64,000 nucleotides of DNA from Mesorhizobium sp. B2-7-2 (GTDB lineage: Bacteria > Pseudomonadota > Alphaproteobacteria > Rhizobiales > Rhizobiaceae), in NCBI RefSeq assembly GCF_006440775.1, contig NZ_VFTZ01000021.1, positions 29,959 to 93,958 on the forward strand. The letters run 5' to 3'. Positions 55,090-63,240 of this stretch are shown piece after piece (within the stretch, counting starts at the first letter, position 1; every line of letters begins with the position of its first letter). The notes under the pieces were generated by a model. That model made no database searches and had not been told where the DNA came from. It saw only the letters and a program-made list of their open reading frames with translations. The translations under genes were made by a program, and so were the position numbers.

Positions 55090-55992
55090 TCAGGCGGGCT
55101 GCATCTGCCGCCCTTCAGGAATGGAGGTCAGCAGCGTCTGGCGCGCCGACTTCAGGTGCTTGCGACAGGCGGCGTCCACCTTGCCGGGATCACGCGATTT
55201 CAGCGCCGCGATGTAAGCGAGATGCTCCTGAATAGCGACCTCGTTGCGCTGGCGCTCCTCAGCCTTGTTCCACTGATAGTGGTAGTGGAAGATCATCGCG
55301 ATGACATCGTAGAAGTCGACGATAAAGCGATTGTGCGAGGCGCGGTGGATCAGCCGGTGGAAGCGCTCGTCGAGCTCGGAGAATTCGTTGAAGCGCGTGG
55401 CGATTTCGCTGGCGAGCTGACGATGCTCGAGCTCCAGCCGGTCAAGATCGGCCCATACCGCGCTATCTTCCGGCAGCGCGGCGAAAGCCGCTGCCGAACG
55501 CAGCTCGAAAATCTCGCGGATCTCGGTCAGCTCCAGCGCGAAGGCGCGCGTGAAACCCTTCAGCACCCAGTGGCTGTTGCGCCGCTTCTCGATCAGCCCG
55601 AAGCGCGAGAAGCGGATCAGGAATTCGCGCACGCTGGTGGTGCCGACGCCGATCTCGCGCGCCAGCTCCAGCTCGTTGATCTGCATGCCGGCTTCCGCGC
55701 CCCCCGCAAGCAGGCGACGCATGAAGGAGCGCTCGATGATCTCGGCCAGCGAGTCGGTCTCCTCCTCGGGGAAGAAATCCTCCGGCCGCGGCGCCCTGAG
55801 CACCGTCTTGTTGCGCTTGTTCCAGTCGATCAGCCCGGTTTCTTCCATGCGCGCAAGGATGCTGCGCACCGTGGTGCGGCTGACGCCGAGCAGCGTGCCG
55901 AGTTCCGGTTCCGACGGCAGGCTCTTGGTCTCGTCGAGCAGCCGCAGACAGCGGTTATAGGCATCCTTGTAGACATTGTTGCTTTTCGACAT
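55090..55992 (-). CDS. GntR-family regulator with two winged helices (FCD type)
   Basis: Regulator of 300 residues. Two HTH units are visible: SLPSEPELGTLLGVSRTTVR at about residues 25-45 and INELELAREIGVGTTSVREF at about 103-122. An FCD ligand domain with FEL RSAAAF and the metal-type histidines ERFHRLIH and IFHYHYQW follows. FCD members sense organic acids or sugar acids. It is divergent from the dehydratase gene at 56348, and the palindrome at 56241 is the likely operator. A second HTH is not usual for the family. Confidence 0.88.
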   Translation of the reverse strand: MSKSNNVYKDAYNRCLRLLDETKSLPSEPELGTLLGVSRTTVRSILARMEETGLIDWNKRNKTVLRAPRPEDFFPEEETDSLAEIIERSFMRRLLAGGAEAGMQINELELAREIGVGTTSVREFLIRFSRFGLIEKRRNSHWVLKGFTRAFALELTEIREIFELRSAAAFAALPEDSAVWADLDRLELEHRQLASEIATRFNEFSELDERFHRLIHRASHNRFIVDFYDVIAMIFHYHYQWNKAEERQRNEVAIQEHLAYIAALKSRDPGKVDAACRKHLKSARQTLLTSIPEGRQMQPA

Positions 55993-56050
55993 GCCCCGTA
56001 TCCCCCAACGCTTGCGGCGGCCTGCCGGAAACGCGATATGGTCGGTGTTC

Positions 56051-56153
56051 CTAGAGCAGTTCAGCGTTTCTCGGAATCGCCGAACTGCGCTAAATCTTTG
56101 TTTCTGCGCAATTCCGGACGGAAAGCCGCTACGCACTTTTCCTGGAATTGCTC
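56051..56153. repeat. Dispersed palindromic repeat pair
   Basis: AGAGCAGTTCAGCG...CGCCGAACTGCGCT forms the first palindrome and GCGCAATTCCGGACGGAAAG...CACTTTTCCTGGAATTGCTCT the second. It matches the families at 8229 and 10285. It fills part of the 355-base divergent gap between the GntR and dehydratase genes. Confidence 0.75.
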
Positions 56154-56240
56154 TGGCTCAAGCCTCCGAAAAGCGGAACGTTTTTCGCCGGCTTGCCAAA
56201 CGGGCGGCGCTGGCGTCCAAAAGACGAGCGCCAACCGAGC

Positions 56241-56281
56241 GAAAAAACAATTGACGCAAAATTGTTTTTTCCCGATAAAAG
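56241..56281 (+). promoter_or_regulatory. Promoter with overlapping 12-bp inverted repeat before uxaA-like gene
   Basis: TTGACG (56251-56256) and GATAAA (56274-56279) are 17 bases apart, a good sigma-70 layout. GAAAAAACAATT (56241-56252) and AATTGTTTTTTC (56260-56271) form a perfect 12-bp inverted repeat with a 7-base spacer that covers the -35 box and spacer. It is a likely operator for the divergent GntR regulator. The motif TGTTTTTT-N3-GATAAA recurs at 58103-58117. Confidence 0.7.
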
Positions 56282-56347
56282 ACATTACCTTTAAACGGGC
56301 GCAAGTCAATCCGCCCGCATTCCCAGGATCACCCAGGACAGCCGCCC

Positions 56348-57853
56348 GTGAACGTTGCAAACACCATCCTTCTCTCACCCTCCGATAATGTCGCCGTCGC
56401 CAACGGGCGCATCGAGATCGGAACGCCATTGCCGGGCGGCGCAACCGCGGCTGCCGTGATCGAGCCGGGCCACAAGGTGGCGATCAAGCCGATCCCGGCG
56501 GGCGAAGCGGTTGTGAAATACGCGCAGGCGATCGGCCGCGCCACGCAAGACATCGCGCCCGGCGAGCATGTTCATTCGCACAATCTGGTTTTCGAGAGCG
56601 GCCGCTTGCCGGTGGTGCCGCCGAGCGAGGCCGAGCACGCCACCGAGGCCGACCGCAAGCGCACCTTCATGGGTTACCGCCGCGCCGATGGGCGCTCCGG
56701 CACGCGCAACTTCATCGGCATCATCGCCAGCGTCAATTGCTCGTCGACCGTCTGCCACGCCATTGCGGACGAAGCCAACCGCACGCTTCTGCCGAAATAT
56801 CCCGGCATCGACGGCTTCGTGCCGATCGTGCACGGCCAGGGCTGCGGCATGAGCGCCACCGGCGACGGCATGATGGTTCTGCACCGCACTTTAGCCGGCT
56901 ATGCGCGCCATCCGAATTTCGGCGGCATCCTGATGGTGGGCCTGGGCTGCGAAGTCAACCAGCTTACGCTTTACGGCCAGAAGGGAGCGGCCGCGGGAAA
57001 ACGGCATTTCAACATCCAGGAAGCCGGCGGCTCGCGCAAATCGGTCGAACGCGCGATGGGCGTTCTGGCCGAGATCGCCGAGGAGGTCGGCCAGCTGCAG
57101 CGTGAGCCGATCCCGGTCTCGGAGATCGTCGTCGGCCTGCAATGCGGCGGCTCGGACGGCATGTCCGGCATCACGGCAAACCCGGCATTGGGCGCCGCTG
57201 TCGATATCCTGGCAGACTGCGGCGGCATCGGCATCCTGTCGGAGACGACCGAGATCTACGGCGCCGAGCATCTGCTGGCCTACCGCGCCGCTTCTCCCGA
57301 AATCGCCGCCAAGCTCGACGGCTTTGTGAAGTGGTGGGAGGACCATACCGCCAAACACGGCGCCTCGATCGACAACAACCCCTCGCCCGGCAACAAGCGC
57401 GGCGGCCTGACCACGATCCTCGAGAAATCGCTGGGCGCGGTCGCCAAGGGGGGCCAGACGCCGCTCAACGGCGTCTTCGGCTACGCCGAGAAGGTTTCGG
57501 GCAGCGGCCTGGTGTTCATGGATACGCCCGGCTACGACCCGGTCTCGGCGACCGGACAGGTCGCCGGCGGCGCCAACGTCATCGTCTTCACCACCGGCCG
57601 CGGCTCCTGCTTCGGCTGCCGGCCGACTCCGTCGATCAAGGTCGCCACCAACTCCACCATGTATCACCAGATGGAAGAGGACATGGACGTCAATTGCGGC
57701 GTCATCGCCTCGGGCGAGAAGACGATAGCCGGCATGGGCCGCGAGATCTTCGAGCTGATCATCGAGACGGCGTCCGGCCGCAAGACCAAGAGCGAGGCGT
57801 TCGGCTACGGCGACAACGAATTCGTGCCCTGGCACCTCGGCGCGACGCTTTAA
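56348..57853 (+). CDS. Altronate/galactarate dehydratase family enzyme (UxaA type)
   Basis: Iron-dependent hydro-lyase of 501 residues. UxaA removes water from D-altronate to give 2-keto-3-deoxygluconate, and GarD acts on galactarate. The SAF domain (about residues 10-85) holds VVKYAQAIGRATQDIAPGEH and VHSHNL. The main domain has the cysteines in VNCSSTVCHAIADEA, GQGCGM and GLGCEVN, LQCGGSDGMSGITANPALGA, and GRGSCFGCRPTPSIKVATNS. The start is GTG at 56348. Length and motifs favour UxaA; the context with a galactonate-dehydrogenase-like gene supports sugar-acid catabolism. Confidence 0.9.
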   Translation: MNVANTILLSPSDNVAVANGRIEIGTPLPGGATAAAVIEPGHKVAIKPIPAGEAVVKYAQAIGRATQDIAPGEHVHSHNLVFESGRLPVVPPSEAEHATEADRKRTFMGYRRADGRSGTRNFIGIIASVNCSSTVCHAIADEANRTLLPKYPGIDGFVPIVHGQGCGMSATGDGMMVLHRTLAGYARHPNFGGILMVGLGCEVNQLTLYGQKGAAAGKRHFNIQEAGGSRKSVERAMGVLAEIAEEVGQLQREPIPVSEIVVGLQCGGSDGMSGITANPALGAAVDILADCGGIGILSETTEIYGAEHLLAYRAASPEIAAKLDGFVKWWEDHTAKHGASIDNNPSPGNKRGGLTTILEKSLGAVAKGGQTPLNGVFGYAEKVSGSGLVFMDTPGYDPVSATGQVAGGANVIVFTTGRGSCFGCRPTPSIKVATNSTMYHQMEEDMDVNCGVIASGEKTIAGMGREIFELIIETASGRKTKSEAFGYGDNEFVPWHLGATL

Positions 57854-58190
57854 TCGCAGGCCGTATCGCGTCGGAAGCGCCACCGACAACAGGAGGCGAC
57901 CTTCACAACCGTGCAGGCTTTTTCTATGGAATGAATATTCCATATTGACAGAAATATGAAATTATCGTTCCATGCCGATAAGGAGGAACGGGAGCATCCG
58001 AGCACTGCCAGGGAGGAGCCGAACGGGCCCTGACCCGCATCATGCATGGCAACAGACATCGCTTGCATCGGTCACGGCAATGCTCTATCAAAAAACGGTA
58101 TCTGTTTTTTATTGATAAAGTTCTGTTTGGGCCGCGCCTATCCAGATGGAGCTTCCGCAACCTTCACCAGGCGACTTAGGGAGGAACCTA
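57854..58190 (+). promoter_or_regulatory. Control region of the CUT2 sugar operon
   Basis: This 337-base gap holds no credible gene. It has a perfect 7-bp palindrome ATGGAAT-GAAT-ATTCCAT (57926-57943), a TTGACA at 57945-57950 with a poor -10 partner, a further GTTCCAT at 57967-57973, and a Shine-Dalgarno-like AAGGAGGAACG near 57980 not followed by a start codon. At 58090-58110 AAAAAAC-N7-GTTTTTT is a palindrome followed by ATTGATAAAG, like the site at 56241. Confidence 0.5.
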
Positions 58191-59186
58191 ATGAAATTCG
58201 TGACCAGCCTTCTCAACCGCCGCGGCTTCGTGGCTTTGGCCGCCGCTTCGATGCTCGCCGGGGTGATGCATTCCGCGCCCGTCTCGGCGGCCGACGTGAC
58301 CATTCCGATCATCGTCAAGGATACCACATCCTTCTATTGGCAGATCGTTCTGGCCGGTGCCCGCAAGGCCGGCAAGGATCTCGGCGTCAACGTGCCGGAA
58401 CTCGGCGCCCAGGCCGAAACCGACGTCAACGGCCAGATCTCGATCCTGGAAAACGCCGTCGCCAGCAACCCGGCGGCCGTTGTCATCTCGCCGACCGAGT
58501 TCAAGGCGCTCGGCAAGCCAATCGACGAGGCTGCCTCCAAGGTCAAGGTCATCGGCATCGACTCCGGCGCCGATTCCAAGGCCTTCACTTCCTTCCTGAC
58601 CACCGACAACGTGCAGGGCGGCCGCGTCGCCGCTGACGGCCTCGCCGCCGCCATCGGCGCCGCCAACGGCGGCAAGGTAGAAGGCAAAGTCGCGCTGATC
58701 ACGGCGCTTCCCGGCGCCGGCTCGCTCGAGCAGCGCAAGCAAGGCTTCATCGAGCAGATCAAGGCCAAGTATCCTGGCCTCGAGCTTGTCGCTGACAAAT
58801 ATGCCGACGGCCAGGCCACCACGGGCTTGAACATCGCGACCGACCTGATCACTGCCAATCCGGACCTCAAGGGCATCTTCGCCTCGAACCTGATCATGGC
58901 ACAGGGCGTCGGCCAGGCGATCGCCGAAAACAATCTCGGCGGCAAGGTGGCGCTGATCGGCTTCGACAGCGACGAAAAGCTGATCAAGTTCCTCAATGAC
59001 GGCGTCATCTCGGGCCTCGTCGTCCAGGATCCGTATCGGATGGGCTATGACGGCATCAAGACCGCCTTGGCCGCCTCGAAGGGCGAGAAGGTCGAGGCTA
59101 ATGTCGACACCGGCGCGAACCTCGTCACCAAGGACAACATGAAGGATCCCAAGATCGACGCGCTGCTCAACCCGAAGCTCAAGTGA
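58191..59186 (+). CDS. CUT2 sugar-binding protein (RbsB type)
   Basis: Periplasmic binding protein of 331 residues. A twin-arginine-like NRRGFVALAAASML signal region (about residues 1-35, cut near SAA) is followed by the ribose-binding type fold with IIVKDTTSFYWQIVLAGARK and the sugar-contact segment NPAAVVISPTEFKALGKPI. The start at 58191 has GGGAGGAACC upstream. A strong hairpin follows the stop codon. Confidence 0.92.
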   Translation: MKFVTSLLNRRGFVALAAASMLAGVMHSAPVSAADVTIPIIVKDTTSFYWQIVLAGARKAGKDLGVNVPELGAQAETDVNGQISILENAVASNPAAVVISPTEFKALGKPIDEAASKVKVIGIDSGADSKAFTSFLTTDNVQGGRVAADGLAAAIGAANGGKVEGKVALITALPGAGSLEQRKQGFIEQIKAKYPGLELVADKYADGQATTGLNIATDLITANPDLKGIFASNLIMAQGVGQAIAENNLGGKVALIGFDSDEKLIKFLNDGVISGLVVQDPYRMGYDGIKTALAASKGEKVEANVDTGANLVTKDNMKDPKIDALLNPKLK

Positions 59187-59203
59187 GCAGCGTCGCGACA
59201 CTC

Positions 59204-59230
59204 GTTTCCGGGGCCTCGCGCCCCGGAAAC
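59204..59230 (+). terminator. Stem-loop after the CUT2 binding protein gene
   Basis: GTTTCCGGGGC (59204-59214) pairs perfectly with GCCCCGGAAAC (59220-59230) around a 5-base loop. There is no T run, so it is more likely an RNA-stabilising or attenuating stem that keeps the binding protein message more abundant than that of the ATPase and permease, a common feature of ABC operons. Confidence 0.7.
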
Positions 59231-59343
59231 ATCCATCAGGACGATTTGGAAATTCGCCGGCTCGATTTAGGCTCCGCCTTCAAGATGCGCGTCAGATGCA
59301 TCGCTGCGTACCCAATGGTTGAGGCCAATCTGGGAGGATTGTC

Positions 59344-60897
59344 ATGACGTCGACGGCGCAGGAATTGCACCCGGCCCCCACGTTGGAACCGGGCAGGACG
59401 ATCCTCGAGCTCAACGGCCTGGAAAAGCGCTACCCCGGCACGCATGCGCTGAAGCCTGTGCATCTTGCCTTCAAGGCAGGCGAGATCCACGCAATCGTCG
59501 GCGAGAACGGCGCCGGCAAGTCCACCCTCATCAAGCTTCTGACCGGCGTCATGCCGCGCACTTCCGGCGAGGTGATCTGGGAAGGCAAAGCCGAGGCGCT
59601 CGCCACCCCTTACGAGGCGATGGCGCTCGGCATCAACGCCGTCCACCAGGAGGTGGTGCTGTGCCGCCATCTCACCGTCGCCGCCAACATGTTCCTCGGA
59701 GAGGAGGAATCCCGCTTCGGCCTGCTGCAGCAGCGCGCCATGGTCAAGGACGCGCAGAAGATCATCGACGGCCTCGGCTTCGACCTGCCGGCGCATGTCG
59801 TGCTCGGCGACCTCACCATCGGCCAGCAGCAGTTGATCGCCGCGGCGCGAGCCACTGTGCGCGGCACCAAATTCCTGATCTTCGACGAGCCGACCGCCTA
59901 CCTCACTCGCAAGGAGGCCGACCAGCTCTTCAAGCTGATCCGGCGGCTCAAAGGCGAAGGCGTCACCATCATCTATATCAGCCACCGCATGGAGGAAGTG
60001 TTCGAGCTCGCCGACCGCGTTTCCGTGCTGCGCGACGGCACTTTGGTCGGCACCCGCAACATCACCGAGACGGACGAGGCCGAGCTGGTCAAGCTGATGA
60101 TCAACCGCTCGATCGAGCAGATCTACCACAAGGAGCATTTCACCCCCGGCGCCACGATCGTCGAGACGAAGAACCTTTCGGGCAAAGGCTTCGAGAATGT
60201 CTCGGTGACCGTCCGCGCCGGCGAGATCGTCGGCCTCTACGGCCTGATCGGCGCCGGCCGCAGCGAGTTCGTCACCACGCTTTACGGCCGCCACAGGAAA
60301 TCGGCCGGCCAGATCCTGTGGCAAGGCAAGGAGGTCCAGGTCAATTCCGAGCACGACGCGATCCGGCTCGGCATGGCGCTGGCCCCGGAAAGCCGCCGCG
60401 ACCAAGGCCTGTGCCTCAATTTGCCGGTCGGCATGAACCTCAACCTGCCGATCTACAAACGCATCTCCAGCAATTTTCTGATCTCCGGCGCCAAGGAGAA
60501 GGCCGAGGCCGACCGCCAGATCGCCGACCTGCGCATCAAGACGCCGACGCGCCATGCGCTCGCCTCCAGCCTGTCGGGCGGCAACCAGCAGAAGATCGTC
60601 ATCGGCAAATGGCTGGCGCATGGCGCCAAGCTGTTCATCTTCGACGAGCCGACGGTGGGCGTCGATGTCGGCACCAAGGCCGAGATCTACCGCCTGTTCT
60701 CGACGCTCTTGTCCAAGGGCGCCGGCATCATCCTGATCTCGTCCTATCTGCCGGAAGTCTACGAGCTTGCCGACGCGCTGCATGTGTTCCGGCGCGGCAA
60801 GCTGGTCGCGACCCATGGTTTCCGGACCGCGAGCCACGAGGACATTTTGGGTCAGGCACTGGCCGAGAAACAAGAAAAGTCGGGAGGACAGATATGA
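59344..60897 (+). CDS. CUT2 sugar ABC transporter ATPase (RbsA/MglA type)
   Basis: Fused double ATPase of 517 residues that powers the RbsC-like permease. The first domain has Walker A GENGAGKST, signature LTIGQQQLIAAARA and Walker B LIFDEPTAYLTRKE. The second has the usual degenerate Walker A GLIGAGRSEF, signature LSGGNQQKIVIGKWL and Walker B LFIFDEPTVGVDVG. The ATG at 59344 has GGGAGGATTGTC upstream. Its end overlaps the permease start (ATGA). Confidence 0.94.
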   Translation: MTSTAQELHPAPTLEPGRTILELNGLEKRYPGTHALKPVHLAFKAGEIHAIVGENGAGKSTLIKLLTGVMPRTSGEVIWEGKAEALATPYEAMALGINAVHQEVVLCRHLTVAANMFLGEEESRFGLLQQRAMVKDAQKIIDGLGFDLPAHVVLGDLTIGQQQLIAAARATVRGTKFLIFDEPTAYLTRKEADQLFKLIRRLKGEGVTIIYISHRMEEVFELADRVSVLRDGTLVGTRNITETDEAELVKLMINRSIEQIYHKEHFTPGATIVETKNLSGKGFENVSVTVRAGEIVGLYGLIGAGRSEFVTTLYGRHRKSAGQILWQGKEVQVNSEHDAIRLGMALAPESRRDQGLCLNLPVGMNLNLPIYKRISSNFLISGAKEKAEADRQIADLRIKTPTRHALASSLSGGNQQKIVIGKWLAHGAKLFIFDEPTVGVDVGTKAEIYRLFSTLLSKGAGIILISSYLPEVYELADALHVFRRGKLVATHGFRTASHEDILGQALAEKQEKSGGQI

Positions 60898-61859
60898 GCA
60901 CCGAGGCGATCCCCGCCGAACGATCCAAGCGCAATTTCAACGCCCTGTTCGGCTTGACGCTGCTTGGCCTTCTGCTCCTGATGTGGATCGTGCTGGCTTT
61001 CGCCACGCCGTCCTTCGCCACGACGCTCAACATCACCAACCTTCTGCGTCAAGGCTCGCTGATCGCCATCCTGGCCGTCGGCCAGACCTTCGTCATCATC
61101 ACCGGCGGCATCGACCTGTCCGTCGGCGCGGTGGTCGGCTTCACCACGGTCATCGTCGCGCTGTTGATCAATGCCGGCTGGCCGATCTGGGCGGCGGTGC
61201 TGGCGACCTTGCTGGTCGGCGTCGCTATCGGCCTCTTCCACGGCTTCGGCATCGTCAAGATGGGCCTGCCGCCCTTCATCATCACCTTGGCCACCATGAC
61301 CTCGCTGCGCGGCATCGGCCTTTTGATGACCAACGGCAACTCGATCTCCATCAACAGCGACCCTTTTCAGGCGTTTTCCCGCGGCTCGCTGCTCGGCATC
61401 CCCTATCTGTTCTGGATGGTCATCCTGGTCGCCATCCCCTCCTACGTGTTCCTGCACCACACGCGCTGGGGCCGTTACCTGTTCTCGGTCGGCTCCAATG
61501 CGGAGGCCGCGCGTCTGTCGGGCGTCAATGTGCCGCGCACCATCTTCATGGCCTACATCCTGTCCGGCCTGCTTGCCGCCATCGTCGGCGTTCTGCTGGC
61601 CTCGCGCATCGGCATCGGCAACCCCACACAGGGCGACACCTATGAGCTTCAGGCTATCGCCTCGTCGGTGATCGGCGGCACCTCGCTGTTCGGCGCCATC
61701 GGCTCCGTGCATGGACCGCTGATCGGCTCCTTCATCCTTTCAACGATCAACAACGGCGCCAACCTGCTCAACGTCAACACCTTCTGGCAGCGCGTCATCA
61801 CCGGCCTGCTGATCATCGTCATCGTCTACTTCGACGGCCTGCGCCGTCGCGGCAAATGA
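60894..61859 (+). CDS. CUT2 sugar ABC transporter permease (RbsC type)
   Basis: Inner-membrane permease of 321 residues with about ten helices. GQTFVIITGGIDLSVGAVVG is the family-defining segment, followed by HGFGIVKMGLPPFIITLATM and the late GGTSLFGAIGSVHGPLIGSF. The start overlaps the ATPase stop by 4 bases with site GGGAGGAC. A terminator lies 18 bases after the stop. Confidence 0.94.
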   Translation: MSTEAIPAERSKRNFNALFGLTLLGLLLLMWIVLAFATPSFATTLNITNLLRQGSLIAILAVGQTFVIITGGIDLSVGAVVGFTTVIVALLINAGWPIWAAVLATLLVGVAIGLFHGFGIVKMGLPPFIITLATMTSLRGIGLLMTNGNSISINSDPFQAFSRGSLLGIPYLFWMVILVAIPSYVFLHHTRWGRYLFSVGSNAEAARLSGVNVPRTIFMAYILSGLLAAIVGVLLASRIGIGNPTQGDTYELQAIASSVIGGTSLFGAIGSVHGPLIGSFILSTINNGANLLNVNTFWQRVITGLLIIVIVYFDGLRRRGK

Positions 61860-61877
61860 CTCCTACCTGAACCTTCC

Positions 61878-61907
61878 GCGCCGGCCCGCGCGAGGCCGGC
61901 GCTTTTT
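61878..61907 (+). terminator. Rho-independent terminator after the CUT2 permease
   Basis: GCGCCGGCC (61878-61886) pairs with GGCCGGCGC (61894-61902) around a 7-base loop, followed by TTTTTGCC. It lies only 15 bases before the zinc dehydrogenase gene, so that gene is reached by read-through or has its own promoter. Confidence 0.75.
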
Positions 61908-61921
61908 GCCTTGGATTGCCT

Positions 61922-62938
61922 ATGAAAGCCGTTGTCTGCCTCTCGCCCGGCGAGCTTGTCCTCGAAGACCGCGCCGGGCCCGGCACACCGCCGCCCGGCT
62001 GGGCGCGCGTCGCGGTCAGCCATGTCGGCATATGCGGCACCGATTATCATATCTTCGAAGGCAAGCACCCGTTTCTGGCCTATCCGCGCGTCATGGGGCA
62101 CGAGGTCTCGGGCACTGTCATCGAGAAAGGCGAAGGTGTCGATCTCGCCGTCGGCGAGCCGGTCGTCATCAACCCCTATCTTTCATGCGGCAAATGCATC
62201 GCCTGCCGGCGCGGCAAGCCGAACTGCTGCGTGAGGATCGAGGTGCTGGGCGTCCATCGCGACGGCGCCATGTGCGACGAAATTCTGGTGCCGGCGCAGA
62301 ACCTCTACCCGGCGAACGGCCTGTCGCTGGCCGACGCCGCGGCGGTCGAATTCCTGGCCATCGGCGCGCATGCGGTGCGCCGCTCGCTCGGGCTGCCCGG
62401 CCAGCGCACGCTGGTCATCGGCGCCGGCCCGATCGGCCTCGGCACGGCGATTTTCGCGCGCATCGCCGGGCTGGATGTCAGCCTGCTCGACATGAGCGCC
62501 GAACGTCTCGGCTTCGCCGAAAAGCAGCTCGGCTTTGTCCCGTTGGACAGCTCGAAGGTGCCGGCTGCCGAGTTGGTCCGGCAGGCAACCGCCGGCGAAG
62601 GGTTCGACCTTGTGTTCGACGCGACCGGCAACACCCAGTCCGTGCAGTCGGCCTTCGCCCATGTCGCGCATGGCGGCACGCTGGTGCTGGTCAGCGTCGT
62701 CAAGGACGACATCACCTTCTCCGACCCCGAATTCCACAAGCGCGAGATGATGTTGATCGGCAGCCGCAACGCGCTGAAGGCCGATTTCGACCATGTCGCA
62801 GATTCGATCCGCAACGGCGCCGTGCCGTTGAACAAGCTCGTCACCCATCGCACCACGCTCGCCGGAACGCCGCGCGACCTTGCCCGGTGGACGCATGAGA
62901 AGTCGGGACTGATCAAGGCGGTTATCGAGGTCGGGTGA
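61922..62938 (+). CDS. Zinc-binding dehydrogenase (L-galactonate/L-gulonate dehydrogenase-like)
   Basis: NAD(P)-dependent medium-chain dehydrogenase of 338 residues with both zinc sites. Catalytic-zinc ligands are in VGICGTDYHIF and MGHEVSGTV; structural-zinc cysteines are in CGKCIACRRGKPNCC. The nucleotide site is LVIGAGPIGLGTAI. It resembles RspB/YjjN-type enzymes that oxidise hexonates such as L-galactonate, but this is by resemblance only. With the UxaA-type dehydratase and the CUT2 importer it suggests use of a sugar acid or its lactone. The ATG at 61922 is preferred over an upstream start at 61916. Confidence 0.85.
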   Translation: MKAVVCLSPGELVLEDRAGPGTPPPGWARVAVSHVGICGTDYHIFEGKHPFLAYPRVMGHEVSGTVIEKGEGVDLAVGEPVVINPYLSCGKCIACRRGKPNCCVRIEVLGVHRDGAMCDEILVPAQNLYPANGLSLADAAAVEFLAIGAHAVRRSLGLPGQRTLVIGAGPIGLGTAIFARIAGLDVSLLDMSAERLGFAEKQLGFVPLDSSKVPAAELVRQATAGEGFDLVFDATGNTQSVQSAFAHVAHGGTLVLVSVVKDDITFSDPEFHKREMMLIGSRNALKADFDHVADSIRNGAVPLNKLVTHRTTLAGTPRDLARWTHEKSGLIKAVIEVG

Positions 62939-62989
62939 TAACAGGACAGGCGGTGAACTCGGCCCGAATTGACGGAGCGCCGCACGGGT

Positions 62990-63145
62990 CGACCCCCACT
63001 CCGTCTCGGCTTCGCCGAGCCACCTCTCCCCCGGTCGACGGGGGAGAGGAAAGGCACGAGGCGATTCCAGCTGGCACCCTTCCTCTCCCTCCGGAGGGGG
63101 GAGAGGTGGCGCCGCGAAGCGGCGACGGAGTGGGGGAAGGCGATC
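62990..63145. repeat. Nested intergenic palindrome (RIME-like)
   Basis: Outer arms CCACTCCGTC (about 62996) and GACGGAGTGGG (about 63123) enclose GCTTCGCCGAGCCACCTCTC, CCCCCGGTCGACGGGGGAGAGG, and CCTCTCCCTCCGGAGGGGGG with GCGCCGCGAAGCGGCG. It lies in the 302-base gap between the convergent dehydrogenase and phnF genes. The rest of the gap shows no gene. Confidence 0.7.
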
Positions 63146-63240
63146 CTCAAACGCGAAGCCGCTGACAATTAAGCGGCCGAGCTGAGCTGACATCAGCGTG
63201 GGTCGGATAAATCACGGGTCTCGTATAAGGCCGGCACTCC

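Noticed and set aside
57945..57973. TTGACA at 57945 as the CUT2 operon promoter
   Set aside because: The sequence 16-18 bases downstream (TTCCAT region) is a poor -10 box, and the resulting leader would exceed 200 bases.
59319..61859. An 846-residue frame ending in the CUT2 permease
   Set aside because: The first part is a shadow of the ATPase gene in another frame; the permease starts at 60894.
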